DNA from: an uncultured Pseudomonadota bacterium
GTDB lineage: Bacteria > Pseudomonadota > Gammaproteobacteria > Burkholderiales > SG8-39
Direction: 5' to 3'
Assembly: GCA_903829815.1 (NCBI GenBank)
Contig: CAIKRR010000056.1
Location: forward strand, 1-64,000
Length of the DNA: 64,000 nucleotides
Positions within the stretch are counted from its first letter, which is position 1. Each line of letters opens with the position of its first letter. Positions 28,162-37,036 of the stretch are shown here, piece by piece. Below the pieces are notes generated by a model. The model saw only the letters and a program-made list of their open reading frames with translations, did not search any database and had not been told where the DNA came from. The translations under genes and the position numbers were made by a program.

Positions 28162-28628
28162 GGCAGCGTACGGGTAAGCAGCAGCGCGTCCTCGCGCCCG
28201 CCGCGCGCCGGATAGTAATCGCGCCGGCGGCCCACTTCAGCGAAGCGTTCGCTGGCGTACAAGTGGCGGGCTGCCTCGTTGGAGGGGCGCACTTCAAGCG
28301 TCATCGACACGGCCCCCACCGTGATCGCCTCGGCATAGAGCCGGTGGAGCACGCTTCGACCAAAACCGCGCTTCTGAAACCGGACGTCGATCGACAGATT
28401 GAGCAGATGAACTTCGTCCACCACCTGCATCAGCACGGCATGCCCGATGAGGGCCCCGGTCGAAGGCGAGTAGCCCACCAGGCAGTTGTAACCCACCTCG
28501 ATCGCATCGGTGAAGTTGCGCAGCGTCCAGGGAAACTCGTAGACCGACTGCTCGATCAGCATGACCTCAGCCAGATGCTCATCGCGCATCGGCACCAAGG
28601 TCACCGGGGGCAGCGCAACCGCGCTCAT
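28158..28628 (-). CDS. rimI: Ribosomal protein bS18 N-terminal acetyltransferase RimI, 156 aa
   Basis: A GNAT-fold acetyltransferase. The acetyl-CoA-binding stretch (QKRGFGRSVLHRLYAEA) and the RimI-typical LEVRPSNEAARHLYASERFAEVGRRRDYYP are clear. It lies directly after tsaB, with which it overlaps by 4 bp, and before the uracil-DNA glycosylase. This order (tsaB-rimI-udg) recurs in betaproteobacteria. The substrate is inferred from family only. Confidence 0.93.
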   Translation of the reverse strand: MSAVALPPVTLVPMRDEHLAEVMLIEQSVYEFPWTLRNFTDAIEVGYNCLVGYSPSTGALIGHAVLMQVVDEVHLLNLSIDVRFQKRGFGRSVLHRLYAEAITVGAVSMTLEVRPSNEAARHLYASERFAEVGRRRDYYPARGGREDALLLTRTLP

Positions 28629-29359
28629 CTCCCCTGCCCCGCGGCAAGCGCTGATCGCTCACGCCGCTCGGCGATGGTGAGTGCCACCTTGTCGCGCACA
28701 TAAAGCGGCGCCACCATTGCCGGATCGACATCGAGCCCCTGGGCGAGGGCGCGCGAACCAAGCAGCAGCAGCACGCGCGCGTCGACCCCGAGCCCGCCGT
28801 CAATCACCGACAGACAGGACGCACAGGCCTGGCCCAGTTCAGGATAGACCGTGAAGCCCGAACCACATCCCATGAAGCCCGCGCCCTGCGCCCGGATGCG
28901 TTCGATGGCAGCCGCTGGAGACAGCGCCGCCGGTGCCTCCAGCAGCCTCCACTGGTCGCCATCGGCCTGGAGGCCTGCCAGATACACCTCTCCCATGCGC
29001 GCATCGAGGGCAACCCAGACCCGGCTTGCCCGAGCGCCATGCACGCGGCGCGCCTTGGCAGCGATTGCCTCGAATGAAGACACCTGAACCACCCGGGCCC
29101 CCCAGACCAGCGCAAGACCTTGAACCACACCGCAGGCGATGCGCAGCCCGGTGAACGAACCGGGCCCAGCGCCCAGGACGATGGCCCGGGGCGACGCACC
29201 CGGCGCGACGCCCGCCTCGGCGAGCAATTGTCGAACGAGCGGGAGAATGCGCTGGCTGGCCGCAGAGCCGGTCAGCTCGTCAGCCGCCCAGACCTGGTCG
29301 CCATGACGAACCGCCACGGTCAGAAGGTCAGTCGAGGAGTCCAGCGCCAACAGGTCCAT
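28625..29359 (-). CDS. tsaB: tRNA threonylcarbamoyladenosine biosynthesis protein TsaB, 244 aa
   Basis: A component of the TsaBDE complex that makes t6A37 on tRNAs reading ANN codons. The N-terminus MDLLALDSSTDLLTVAVRHG and GPGSFTGLRIACGVVQGLA are characteristic. It is an inactive paralogue of TsaD, as expected for TsaB. First gene of the tsaB-rimI-udg-lemA-TPM-TPM run of minus-strand genes. Confidence 0.95.
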   Translation of the reverse strand: MDLLALDSSTDLLTVAVRHGDQVWAADELTGSAASQRILPLVRQLLAEAGVAPGASPRAIVLGAGPGSFTGLRIACGVVQGLALVWGARVVQVSSFEAIAAKARRVHGARASRVWVALDARMGEVYLAGLQADGDQWRLLEAPAALSPAAAIERIRAQGAGFMGCGSGFTVYPELGQACASCLSVIDGGLGVDARVLLLLGSRALAQGLDVDPAMVAPLYVRDKVALTIAERRERSALAAGQGR

Positions 29360-29466
29360 GCGCGCGATTGTACCCGGCGCTTCAACCTTGACGCCTGCCA
29401 GAGCGAGGGCAACAATGCCGCCCAGTCAACAACCCTGCGATCGGGCAGGTAACCGGGGGAGCATCC

Positions 29467-30405
29467 ATGGCGGCAGCCCAGAGCAAGGTGATCATCACGT
29501 GCGCGGTCACGGGGTCGATTCACACACCGACCATGTCACCCCATCTGCCGGTCACACCGGCACAGATCGCCGACGAATCGGTGGCAGCGGCCGAGGCCGG
29601 CGCATCGATCATTCACCTCCACGCCCGCGACCCGCGTGATGGTCGCCCGACCCCCGACCCGGCGGTCTTCATGGAGTTTCTGCCGCGCATCAAGGAGCGC
29701 ACCGATGCCGTGATCAACATCACGACCGGGGGTGGACACAACATGACGGTTCAGGAGCGCCTGGCGGCCCCCCTGGCCGCACGCCCCGAGATGTGCTCGT
29801 GCAATATGGGCTCGATGAACTTCGGCCTCTATCCGATGCTGGGACGCTATCCGGCGTTCCAGCACGAATGGGAACCGGCCTATCTCGAGGCCAGTCGCGA
29901 TTTCATCTTCCGCAACACCTTCAAGGATATCGAGTTCATCTTCCGTGAACTCGGCGAGGGTTGCGGCACCCGATTCGAGTTCGAGTGCTATGACGTCGGC
30001 CACCTGTACACGCTGGCGCATTTCCTCGACCGCGGTCTGGTGAAGCCGCCACTCTTCGTTCAGACCATCTTCGGCATCCTTGGGGGCATCGGCGCAGATA
30101 CCGAAAACCTCGCTCACATGAAGCGCATTGCCGACAAGCTCTTCAGTGATGCCTATCACTGGTCGATTCTCGGTGCGGGACGCCACCAGATGGGCCTGCT
30201 CACGGTGGGTGCCCAGATGGGCGGCAACGTGCGCGTGGGCCTCGAGGACAGCCTCTATCTGGGACGTGGTCAACTGGCGGCGTCCAACGCCGACCAGGTG
30301 CGAAAGATCCGCCGCATCCTCGAAGAGCTCTCTCTTCAGGTTGCAAGCCCCGAGGAAACCCGCGCGATGCTGCACCTGAAGGGCGGCAACAACGTCGCCT
30401 TCTGA
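29467..30405 (+). CDS. BKACE-family beta-keto acid cleavage enzyme (DUF849), 312 aa
   Basis: A zinc-dependent TIM-barrel enzyme of the BKACE family (3-keto-5-aminohexanoate cleavage enzyme group). It condenses a beta-keto acid with acetyl-CoA and cleaves it to acetoacetate plus a CoA ester. Metal ligands His50 and His52 lie in IIHLHARDPRDG, and the barrel motif INITTGGGHNMTVQERL is present. The GSIHTPTMSP start marks a subgroup different from lysine-fermentation Kce. It is followed after 70 bp by a TauE/SafE exporter gene, which may handle a product. The substrate cannot be told from sequence. Confidence 0.9.
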   Translation: MAAAQSKVIITCAVTGSIHTPTMSPHLPVTPAQIADESVAAAEAGASIIHLHARDPRDGRPTPDPAVFMEFLPRIKERTDAVINITTGGGHNMTVQERLAAPLAARPEMCSCNMGSMNFGLYPMLGRYPAFQHEWEPAYLEASRDFIFRNTFKDIEFIFRELGEGCGTRFEFECYDVGHLYTLAHFLDRGLVKPPLFVQTIFGILGGIGADTENLAHMKRIADKLFSDAYHWSILGAGRHQMGLLTVGAQMGGNVRVGLEDSLYLGRGQLAASNADQVRKIRRILEELSLQVASPEETRAMLHLKGGNNVAF

Positions 30406-30475
30406 AACACACTGATGCTGCACCGCTCGGGTGCCCGATGCCGAGTCATGCGACCACCCCACAAAGGCACCCGCC

Positions 30476-31234
30476 ATGGAACACTTCGCCGACACGACCT
30501 TCGTCATCGTGGCCATTGCCGCCGTCCTGGTCAGCGGCATCTCGAAGGCCGGTTTTGGCGGCGGCGTGGGGGGGCTGTCGGTACCCATCATGTCGCTTGC
30601 AATCGCCCCGGCCGATGCCGCCGCGATCATGCTGCCCATCCTGGTGATCATGGACATTGCCGGCCTCTGGTACTACCGGGCCAAGGTCGATGAGGCCAAC
30701 ATGCGCATCATCATTCCGGCCGGTCTGGTCGGGTCGGCACTGGGCTGGTGGCTCTTCAACGCGATGGACGAACACTGGATCCGTATCGTCCTTGGCGTGA
30801 TTTCGGTGAGCTTCGCGCTCTACAACGCGTCGTCACGCAAACCCAGGCTCGCACACCCCTCGAAGTTCAAGGGCTGGTTCTGGGCCAGCATGTCGGGCTT
30901 CACCAGCTTCGTCGCCCATTCGGGTGGAGCGCCGCTGTCGGTCTACCTGCTCGGACAGAAGATGGACAAGGCGGTCTTCGTGGGCACGAATATGGTGTTC
31001 TTCTGCATCATGAACGCAGTGAAGGTGATTCCGTACTTCTTTCTCGGGCTGCTTGCCACACGCAACCTGAGCACCGCGGCGGTGCTCTCACCGGTTGCGC
31101 TGCTTGGCGTGGGCATGGGCATCTGGCTCAACCGACACCTGTCACCGGTGGGCTTCTACCGAGTGGTGACGATCATGATGTTCGGCTCGGGCGTGAAGCT
31201 GCTCTACGACGGCGTGCTCGGCCTGATGCACTGA
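30476..31234 (+). CDS. TauE/SafE-family sulfite/anion exporter, 252 aa
   Basis: A membrane protein with about eight hydrophobic segments and the TauE/SafE repeat (GISKAGFGGGVGGLSVPIMS near the N-terminus; second half begins around the GFTSFVAHSGGAPLSVYLL). Starts at ATG 30476; the longer open frame from 30431 adds 15 weak residues. Family members export sulfite, sulfoacetate or related organic anions. Neighbours are the BKACE gene upstream and a sulfonate-type ABC importer on the other strand downstream. Confidence 0.9.
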   Translation: MEHFADTTFVIVAIAAVLVSGISKAGFGGGVGGLSVPIMSLAIAPADAAAIMLPILVIMDIAGLWYYRAKVDEANMRIIIPAGLVGSALGWWLFNAMDEHWIRIVLGVISVSFALYNASSRKPRLAHPSKFKGWFWASMSGFTSFVAHSGGAPLSVYLLGQKMDKAVFVGTNMVFFCIMNAVKVIPYFFLGLLATRNLSTAAVLSPVALLGVGMGIWLNRHLSPVGFYRVVTIMMFGSGVKLLYDGVLGLMH

Positions 31235-31237
31235 GCG

Positions 31238-31252
31238 CACCGGCACCCGGTG
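31238..31252. other. Perfect 6-bp inverted repeat between convergent genes
   Basis: CACCGG and CCGGTG are separated by 3 bp, 4 bp after the exporter stop and 25 bp before the ATPase stop. No T-run follows, so a terminator role is uncertain. Confidence 0.3.
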
Positions 31253-31276
31253 ATGCCTGCCCCGACCAAGCGCTCG

Positions 31277-32107
31277 TCAGGCGCCAGCGTGCAGCGCACC
31301 ACCCGGCGCAAAGGCGGATGCAAGCACCGAGGCAGGCTCGAGCCGCGGATCGAGGCAATTGCCCTGCAAGGTCGACTGGATCGCCGCACGCAGTTCCGCA
31401 TGACCCGCACGCGGCCAGTCTGACACACGAATATCGGCAAGCACGCTGGCTGGCTTGGCAAAAACGAGTACCCGATCACCGACTGAAATCGCCTCCTCGA
31501 GCTGGTGGGTAATCAGCACCGCCGTGCTGCCACACTCGCGCGCCAGCGCCACGAAGGTATCGCGCAACTCGGCGGCCGTGACCTCATCGAGGTGACCAAA
31601 CGACTCGTCAGCCAGGAGGATCGCAGGCTGCAGCACGAATGCGCGCGCAATCGCCACGCGCTGACGCATGCCACCGGAGAGTTCATGCGGATAGGCCTGC
31701 ATGAACTTCGCCAGCCCAAGCCGCTCGAGCCACTCGGCAGCCCGTCGGCGTTGTGCCGCTTCGGGCACACCGGCCAGCTCCAGTGGCAGACAGACGTTGT
31801 CCAGCGCCGAGCGCCAGGGCAGCAGCCGGTCTTGCTGAAACACCGTGGCGATCTTGCCGCGAAAACCGTCGAAATCGGCATAGGGTTCGCTGCCACCAAT
31901 CAGCAACTGGCCGTCGGTGGGCGCATCAAGCCCGATCATCACGTCAAAGAGGGTCGACTTGCCACAGCCGGTCGTACCCACCACAGCTGCAATCTCGCCT
32001 GGTTCGATTACAAAGTCGAGCCGGTCGATGGCCAGCACTTCAGAGCCCGATACCGTCTGGCGAAAAGCCTTGCGCAGGGCCTTCACTTCAATGCGAAGCC
32101 CACTCAT
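31277..32107 (-). CDS. Sulfonate/nitrate/taurine-type ABC transporter ATP-binding protein, 276 aa
   Basis: An ATPase of the SsuB/TauB/NrtD class. Starting at ATG 32107 makes a 4-bp overlap with the permease stop; the frame is open to 32116. Walker A is GTTGCGKST (44-52) and the signature LSGGMRQRVAIARA begins at residue 143. The Walker B is AILLADES with the D-loop FGHLDEVT. It energises the adjacent permease in the inner membrane. Confidence 0.93.
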   Translation of the reverse strand: MSGLRIEVKALRKAFRQTVSGSEVLAIDRLDFVIEPGEIAAVVGTTGCGKSTLFDVMIGLDAPTDGQLLIGGSEPYADFDGFRGKIATVFQQDRLLPWRSALDNVCLPLELAGVPEAAQRRRAAEWLERLGLAKFMQAYPHELSGGMRQRVAIARAFVLQPAILLADESFGHLDEVTAAELRDTFVALARECGSTAVLITHQLEEAISVGDRVLVFAKPASVLADIRVSDWPRAGHAELRAAIQSTLQGNCLDPRLEPASVLASAFAPGGALHAGA

Positions 32108-32886
32108 GGACGCCACCTCAGTACGTGTGCCTCGATGCGGTTGAGCACGGCCTCGAGGAGGAACAGCACGGCAACCAGAATCAAGGTCCAGGCGAACACA
32201 TCGGCCACCGAGAAGAGTTCCTGAGCCACCGAGAGCTGATGCCCGATACCGGTGACCGCACCCACGAGTTCGGCAATCGTCACCACACGAATCGCCAGGC
32301 TGAGGTTGATCTTCCAGCTGGTCAGCACCGACGGCAGGATTGCCGGCAACATGAGTTTGCCGAAGAACTGCGCGGCAGTCGGTCGAAACGACCGCATCAT
32401 GTCGCGCAACTCCTTGGATACCCCTTTCATCGAGGCCAGCATATCCACCAGGAAAAGCGGTCCGCAGACGGCGACAAGCACGAAACCGATGCGAAATTCA
32501 ACCTGCCGAAACCACAGCACGGCAAAAAGTATCCACGAGATGACCGGCACCGCCATCAGCAGTCGCACCAGCGGATACCCGTAGCGCTCGACCGCTACCG
32601 ACCGATACATCGCAACCGCGCATGCCACCGCCAGCAGAAACGAGAGCACGAGCGCACCCACCACCCGGGCAACGGTCACCGCCACATCGATGACCGTGAG
32701 GCCCGCCAGGCTCTGCGCGATGCGGGCGAAGCCCGGCAAGGCGATCGGCGGAATGCCGATAATGGCCGCATTGCGGGATGCAAGCTCCCACAGAGCGGCC
32801 AGCACGAGCAGCGACACGATCGCCTCGCGCGGAAAACGGCGCCCCCTCTGCACCCCGTTACCGGCCCCCGCTGAATCAGGGAGCAC
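32104..32886 (-). CDS. Sulfonate/nitrate/taurine-type ABC transporter permease, about 260 aa
   Basis: An inner-membrane permease of the SsuC/TauC type with about six transmembrane segments and the EAA-like loop GVSKELRDMMRSFRPTAAQF. The start is uncertain. GTG at 32886 overlaps the end of the binding-protein gene by 11 bp and gives about 260 residues, the usual size. A longer frame to 32994 overlaps further with an arginine/serine-rich stretch and is unlikely. No clear Shine-Dalgarno decides between the internal GTG codons. Confidence 0.85.
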   Translation of the reverse strand: MLPDSAGAGNGVQRGRRFPREAIVSLLVLAALWELASRNAAIIGIPPIALPGFARIAQSLAGLTVIDVAVTVARVVGALVLSFLLAVACAVAMYRSVAVERYGYPLVRLLMAVPVISWILFAVLWFRQVEFRIGFVLVAVCGPLFLVDMLASMKGVSKELRDMMRSFRPTAAQFFGKLMLPAILPSVLTSWKINLSLAIRVVTIAELVGAVTGIGHQLSVAQELFSVADVFAWTLILVAVLFLLEAVLNRIEAHVLRWRP

Positions 32887-33952
32887 GGTAGATGATGTCC
32901 TCGTCAGGCAGGCGCGGCAGGAACCCGGCGGCGACTGCGCGCTCGAACATGTCCCAGACCACCTTGCGGTCATTGCCCACGAGCGGTCGCACATCGAAAT
33001 CCCAACGCTTGCTGGTGACCGCCTCCTTGAGCACGCCAGCGGGCAGCTTTACCGTCTCGACCGCAATACGATCAGCCTCGTCGGTGTTCGAGCGAATGAA
33101 CTGGGCGACATCCTGCAAGGCAGCGGTCATCCGGCGCGGCGCATCGGGCAGGCGCTTGATCGTCTCGTCACGCAAGGCGGCCACGATTTCCCAACCTTCC
33201 TGCCCAGTGATCTCCTTCCATCCGTCGTTGCCGTTGAAGATGATCTTCCAATCCGGATGCGCCATCTTGATCATGGTCGCGAGCGGTTCGGCCACCATGG
33301 CCGCGTCCACCCGACTGGCCTCCAGTTGCGCGCGCGAGACGGCGAAATTGGCATTGACCGCCGCAATATCGGTGCCCAGGTTGAGCGAGCGCGCCCGTGC
33401 ATAGATGGCCACCATCTGGTACTGCGAACTCCCCATGTCGATCGCGAGCTGGCGCCCCTTGAGGTCGGCCAGCGTATTGATCGCGGGATCGCGCGCAAAC
33501 ACGACAAGGTCGGAGAGCTTCAGCCCGGTTGCGATCAGCCGCACCGGCACCCCCTCAAGACGAAACTTCTGGAAGATGGTGGGGCCACCAGCCAGTGCAT
33601 CGACCTCACCGGTCACAAATGCGGCATAGAAGGCCGAAATGGACGGAAACGGCCGGATGTCGAGTTCGAAGCCGTTGCGCACATCGAAACCGCGCGCTTT
33701 CATGATGTTCCAGACAATCGGATTGAAGACCGGCAGTGTGAGACTCGCCACCTTGATCTTCGGGCGATCTTGCGCAAACGCAGTCTGGGCAAGGAGACCA
33801 CAGGCGAGGCCTGCTGCCACCACCACCGCAAGCATGCGTCCAAGCCAGAGGCGATGTGCCGAGCGATCCGGCCGTCCTTGATCATGCGGATGGGCGAGCG
33901 GCGCTGAACCAGCGGCGCTCGGGGCAGCGGGGCACCGTGTTGCCATTGACAT
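32876..33952 (-). CDS. Sulfonate/nitrate/taurine-type ABC transporter periplasmic binding protein, 358 aa
   Basis: A periplasmic binding protein (SsuA/TauA/NMT1-like). Three in-frame ATGs at 33958, 33952 and 33946 compete. The AAGGAG box (33964-33959) touches the first ATG and lies 6 nt from the second, so 33952 is chosen. The signal region is long: about 37 residues precede the hydrophobic helix (RMLAVVVAAGLACGLLA) and the cleavage site near TAFAQD. The mature part includes ADLKGRQLAIDMGSSQYQMV and VDAAMVAEPL, typical for the family. First gene of the minus-strand importer operon. Confidence 0.9.
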   Translation of the reverse strand: MSMATRCPAAPSAAGSAPLAHPHDQGRPDRSAHRLWLGRMLAVVVAAGLACGLLAQTAFAQDRPKIKVASLTLPVFNPIVWNIMKARGFDVRNGFELDIRPFPSISAFYAAFVTGEVDALAGGPTIFQKFRLEGVPVRLIATGLKLSDLVVFARDPAINTLADLKGRQLAIDMGSSQYQMVAIYARARSLNLGTDIAAVNANFAVSRAQLEASRVDAAMVAEPLATMIKMAHPDWKIIFNGNDGWKEITGQEGWEIVAALRDETIKRLPDAPRRMTAALQDVAQFIRSNTDEADRIAVETVKLPAGVLKEAVTSKRWDFDVRPLVGNDRKVVWDMFERAVAAGFLPRLPDEDIIYRAP

Positions 33953-34002
33953 CGACATCTCCTTGATGAGGGCTTGCTGCTTTCGCTCGAGCATCCCGGC
34001 GC

Positions 34003-34021
34003 AGTCTGCCCAAATCAGACT
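34003..34021. promoter_or_regulatory. Inverted repeat upstream of the ABC importer operon
   Basis: AGTCTG and CAGACT, perfectly complementary, are separated by 7 bp and lie 51 bp before the binding-protein start in the divergent gap. It could be an operator or an RNA hairpin in the leader. Confidence 0.35.
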
Positions 34022-34193
34022 CGACGTGCAATCGATCCTTCAGGTCTGGTGGCACTCATCGATGATCGCGTCACAGGCCCCACGATTCGGATACGATAGG
34101 CGCGCAGGGTGCGAAACCGGGTCGTGCACCTGTGCCGGTGCTTCAATCGGCCAATGACAGATCCCGGCACGAGACACTCTGGAGGAGAGACGC

Positions 34194-35468
34194 ATGCAAA
34201 CGCTTGCACAGGCGCTGCATCGAGGGCTGGCCGGGCTGCTGTTGTGGTTCATGGCACTGGTCGTCATCGCGCCGATACCCGTTGCACAGGCCGCCGAGCC
34301 GATCCGCATCGGTTTCACGATGTCGCTCACCGGAGGCTTCTCCAGTTCCGGCAAACCGGCACTGGTGGCGATGAAGATCTGGGAAGAGGACATCAATGCC
34401 CGCGGTGGGCTGCTTGGCCGTCCGGTGAAGCTGGTCTACTACGATGATCAGAGCACGCCTGCCAATGCGCCGTCACTCTACTCGAAGCTCCTCGATATCG
34501 ACCGCGTCGACCTGATCGTCGGGCCCTATGGCACCAACATGACGGCACCGATGATGCCGGTGGCGATCCAGCGCAACATGGTCCTCATCAGTCTGGTTGC
34601 GCTCAACGTCAACGAGCGCTTCCGCTACGACAAGTACTTTGCCATGGTGGCGCTGGGCTCCACGCCCACCACCGACTGGTCCAAGGGCCTGTTTGACGTG
34701 CTCTCGCGCCAGACACCGCGCCCCCGCACCGTGGCCATCGCCGCGGCGGACAGCGAATTCTCGAAGAACAATGCCGACGGGGCACGCGCCAATGCGCGCG
34801 CCCTGGGCATGGAAGTGGTCTATGACCGCGCCTACCCGCCCAACACGACCGACTTCTCGTCGGTCGTGCGTGCCGTGCAAGCCACCAACCCCGACGTCTT
34901 CTATGTAGCCTCCTACCCACCTGACTCGGTGGGCATGGTGCGGGCGGTCCACGAAGCGGGCTTCAAGCCGAAGTTCTTCGGCGGTGCGATGGTCGGCCTG
35001 CAAGTGGCCTCACTCAAGACACAGTTGGGCCCCCTGCTCAACGGCGTGGTGTCGTTCGAGAACTGGCTGCCGGTGTCCACCATGGCCTTCCCCGGCATGA
35101 TGGATCTGCTGCGCAAGTACCAGGCACGAGCCTCGGCCGAAGGGGTCGAGGGTCTGGGCTACTTTCTGACCCCACCCGCCTATGCCTACCTGCAGGTCAT
35201 GGCCGAGGCTGTCACCGGCACGAAGAGCCTCGACCAGGACCGCATCGCCGAATACATCCGCACCCACACCTTCGACACCGTCTGGGGAAAGATCCGCTTC
35301 GGCCGTGATGGTTCATGGACAGAGCCTCGCCTGCTCACGGTTCAGTTCCGCCGCATCAACGGCAATGGCATCGAGCAGTTCACCGACCCGTCGAAAGAAG
35401 TGGTACTCGATCCACCGGCCTTCAAGTCAGGCGAGATGATCTACCCTTACGCTGACGCCTTGAAGTGA
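34194..35468 (+). CDS. Branched-chain amino acid-type ABC transporter substrate-binding protein (orphan), 424 aa
   Basis: A type I periplasmic binding protein of the Peripla_BP_6 (LivJ) family. The signal peptide ends near VAQAAEP (about residue 33). The mature protein begins IRIGFTMSLTGGFSSSGKPA. Characteristic segments are GGLLGRPVKLVYYDDQS and VIVGPYGTNM-like text at residues about 95-110. A strong GGAGGAGA precedes the ATG. No liv permease or ATPase gene is within the window, so its partners must be elsewhere. In Burkholderiales such lone binding proteins often bind aromatic acids rather than amino acids. Confidence 0.9.
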   Translation: MQTLAQALHRGLAGLLLWFMALVVIAPIPVAQAAEPIRIGFTMSLTGGFSSSGKPALVAMKIWEEDINARGGLLGRPVKLVYYDDQSTPANAPSLYSKLLDIDRVDLIVGPYGTNMTAPMMPVAIQRNMVLISLVALNVNERFRYDKYFAMVALGSTPTTDWSKGLFDVLSRQTPRPRTVAIAAADSEFSKNNADGARANARALGMEVVYDRAYPPNTTDFSSVVRAVQATNPDVFYVASYPPDSVGMVRAVHEAGFKPKFFGGAMVGLQVASLKTQLGPLLNGVVSFENWLPVSTMAFPGMMDLLRKYQARASAEGVEGLGYFLTPPAYAYLQVMAEAVTGTKSLDQDRIAEYIRTHTFDTVWGKIRFGRDGSWTEPRLLTVQFRRINGNGIEQFTDPSKEVVLDPPAFKSGEMIYPYADALK

Positions 35469-35484
35469 TGAACTGAGCGAACGG

Positions 35485-36606
35485 TCAGCCTTTCGCGAAC
35501 TCGTCCAGGACCTGGGCGGTGTGCTCGCCCAGCGCCGGCACTGGGCCAGGCGAGGTCTGACCGTGCTCGAACCGTGCCGCCGGCGCAGGCATCGCCACCG
35601 TGCCCGAAGGCGTAACCACGCTCACCCGCGACAGGGCGGGGTGCTGCGCAAATTCAGCCATGCTGTTCAGAAATCCCCAGGCAATGCTCGCCTGCTCCAG
35701 CAGTGCAACGAGCGCCTGGCTGCCCAGCGCACCAAACCGATCGGCCACCAGGCCATCGACCAACCCGCGATGTGCAACGCGCGCCACGTTGCTGGCAAGG
35801 CGCTCATCGCGCGCCAGCGCCGCATCGCCCAGCACATGGGTGCACAACGAAACCCACTCGCGCTCGTTCTGGATGCTGATGATGATGCGCCGCCCGTCGG
35901 CGGTCGCAAAAGCCCCATAAGGCGCGATGGTCGGATGCCCCACCCCCACCCGCTGCGGGGTGCGGCCACCCTCGTGCTGGAGCAAGGGTACGGTCATCCA
36001 CTCGGCAGTGGCGCCAAAGAGCGAGAGGTCGATGTGGGTACCCTCGCCGCTGTAGGCACGCAGGGTCAAGGCCTCGAGCACGGCTGCATAGGCATTCAGC
36101 CCGCAGGCCAGGTCCGACATCGAGATACCGACACGCCCCGCCTCTGCCGGCGCACCGGTGATCTCGGCCAGTCCGGTCTCACCCTGGACAAGCAGGTCGT
36201 ACATCTTGCGCTCTCTGCCCGGGCCAGGCGCAAAGCCTGCGATACTCACCGTGACCAGCCTCGGGTTGCGTGCGCGCAACGGGGCATGACCGAATCCCAG
36301 ACGCTCGGCTGCGCCCGGCGCCAGGTTCTCGATGAAGACGTCGGCACGATCGGTCATGCGCAACAGCGCCTCGCGTGCTGGCGCCTCGCGCAGGTCGAGC
36401 ACCACCGACTCCTTGCCTCGATTGAGCCAGACAAAGTACGACGACTCGCCGGCGGCAAGCCGATCGTAGCCGCGGGCAAAATCACCCTCAGGCCGCTCGA
36501 TCTTGATCACCCGGGCACCCGCATCGGCCATTCGACAGGAACACAGCGGCGCGGCAACCGCCTGCTCCAAGGCAACAACCAACAGTCCTTCCAGGGGTTT
36601 GCGCAT
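35485..36606 (-). CDS. CaiB/BaiF-type (family III) CoA-transferase, 373 aa
   Basis: A family III CoA-transferase that moves CoA between carboxylic acids through a mixed-anhydride intermediate. The N-terminus GLLVVALEQAVAAPLCSCRMADAGARVIKIERPEGDFAR is standard for this family, and VVLDLREAPAR and the Asp-containing MYDLLVQGETGLAEITG are seen. The start at 36606 (MRKPLEGLL) is chosen; 39 upstream codons are open but lack conservation. Convergent with the LivJ-type gene (16-bp gap). It may activate or transfer CoA for the same catabolic pathway as the Rieske operon to its right. Confidence 0.92.
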   Translation of the reverse strand: MRKPLEGLLVVALEQAVAAPLCSCRMADAGARVIKIERPEGDFARGYDRLAAGESSYFVWLNRGKESVVLDLREAPAREALLRMTDRADVFIENLAPGAAERLGFGHAPLRARNPRLVTVSIAGFAPGPGRERKMYDLLVQGETGLAEITGAPAEAGRVGISMSDLACGLNAYAAVLEALTLRAYSGEGTHIDLSLFGATAEWMTVPLLQHEGGRTPQRVGVGHPTIAPYGAFATADGRRIIISIQNEREWVSLCTHVLGDAALARDERLASNVARVAHRGLVDGLVADRFGALGSQALVALLEQASIAWGFLNSMAEFAQHPALSRVSVVTPSGTVAMPAPAARFEHGQTSPGPVPALGEHTAQVLDEFAKG

Positions 36607-36637
36607 CGACTTCAAGACTCTCGCAGCAAGGGCGGTT

Positions 36638-37036
36638 TCAACGCGGGGCACCGACTGCAGGCGGCGGCGGGTAAAAGTCGCGCCCGTGCTCCCTGATCTG
36701 CTCGCGCAGGCGGTGCCGGTCATCGGGCGACAGGCGATCGCGCCGCGCTGGCCCAGGGCGAAGCTGCTGCCCCCAGGCGCCCGCCGGTGCCTCGCGCACC
36801 GGCAGTGTCAAAGTACCAGGGACACCTGAAGGCGTCGGTGCGCCAGCGGCAAACGGCGCGCCCGCCGGCACAGGCGGGGGCGGGGGCACCATCGGGCCGA
36901 CTGCAGGCTGCCCGCAGGCCGTGTCAAGGCAAACACCGATGAGCATTGCAGCCAGTCCCACCGCCGCGCCCACACGACGAAGCCTCAGCCTGAGGGCCAG
37001 ACCCGACCGTTGAACGGATGCAGGAAGACTGGGCAT
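36638..37036 (-). CDS. Small exported or membrane Pro-rich protein, 132 aa
   Basis: I do not know the family by name. From ATG 37036 the predicted product has a basic N-terminus, a hydrophobic helix (VGAAVGLAAMLIGVCLD) and a Pro-rich spacer. A C-terminal segment RDRLSPDDRHRLREQIREHG ends in DFYPPPP. That arginine-rich SPxxRxxLR pattern recurs in short secreted proteins of Burkholderiales, which supports a real gene. No clear Shine-Dalgarno was seen. The longer frame to 37429 runs against the TctC-type gene and is rejected. Confidence 0.5.
   Translation of the reverse strand: MPSLPASVQRSGLALRLRLRRVGAAVGLAAMLIGVCLDTACGQPAVGPMVPPPPPVPAGAPFAAGAPTPSGVPGTLTLPVREAPAGAWGQQLRPGPARRDRLSPDDRHRLREQIREHGRDFYPPPPAVGAPR

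Noticed and set aside
31238-31252. Bidirectional terminator between the exporter and ABC genes
   Set aside because: A perfect hairpin exists but no T-run follows on either strand, so I list it only as an inverted repeat.
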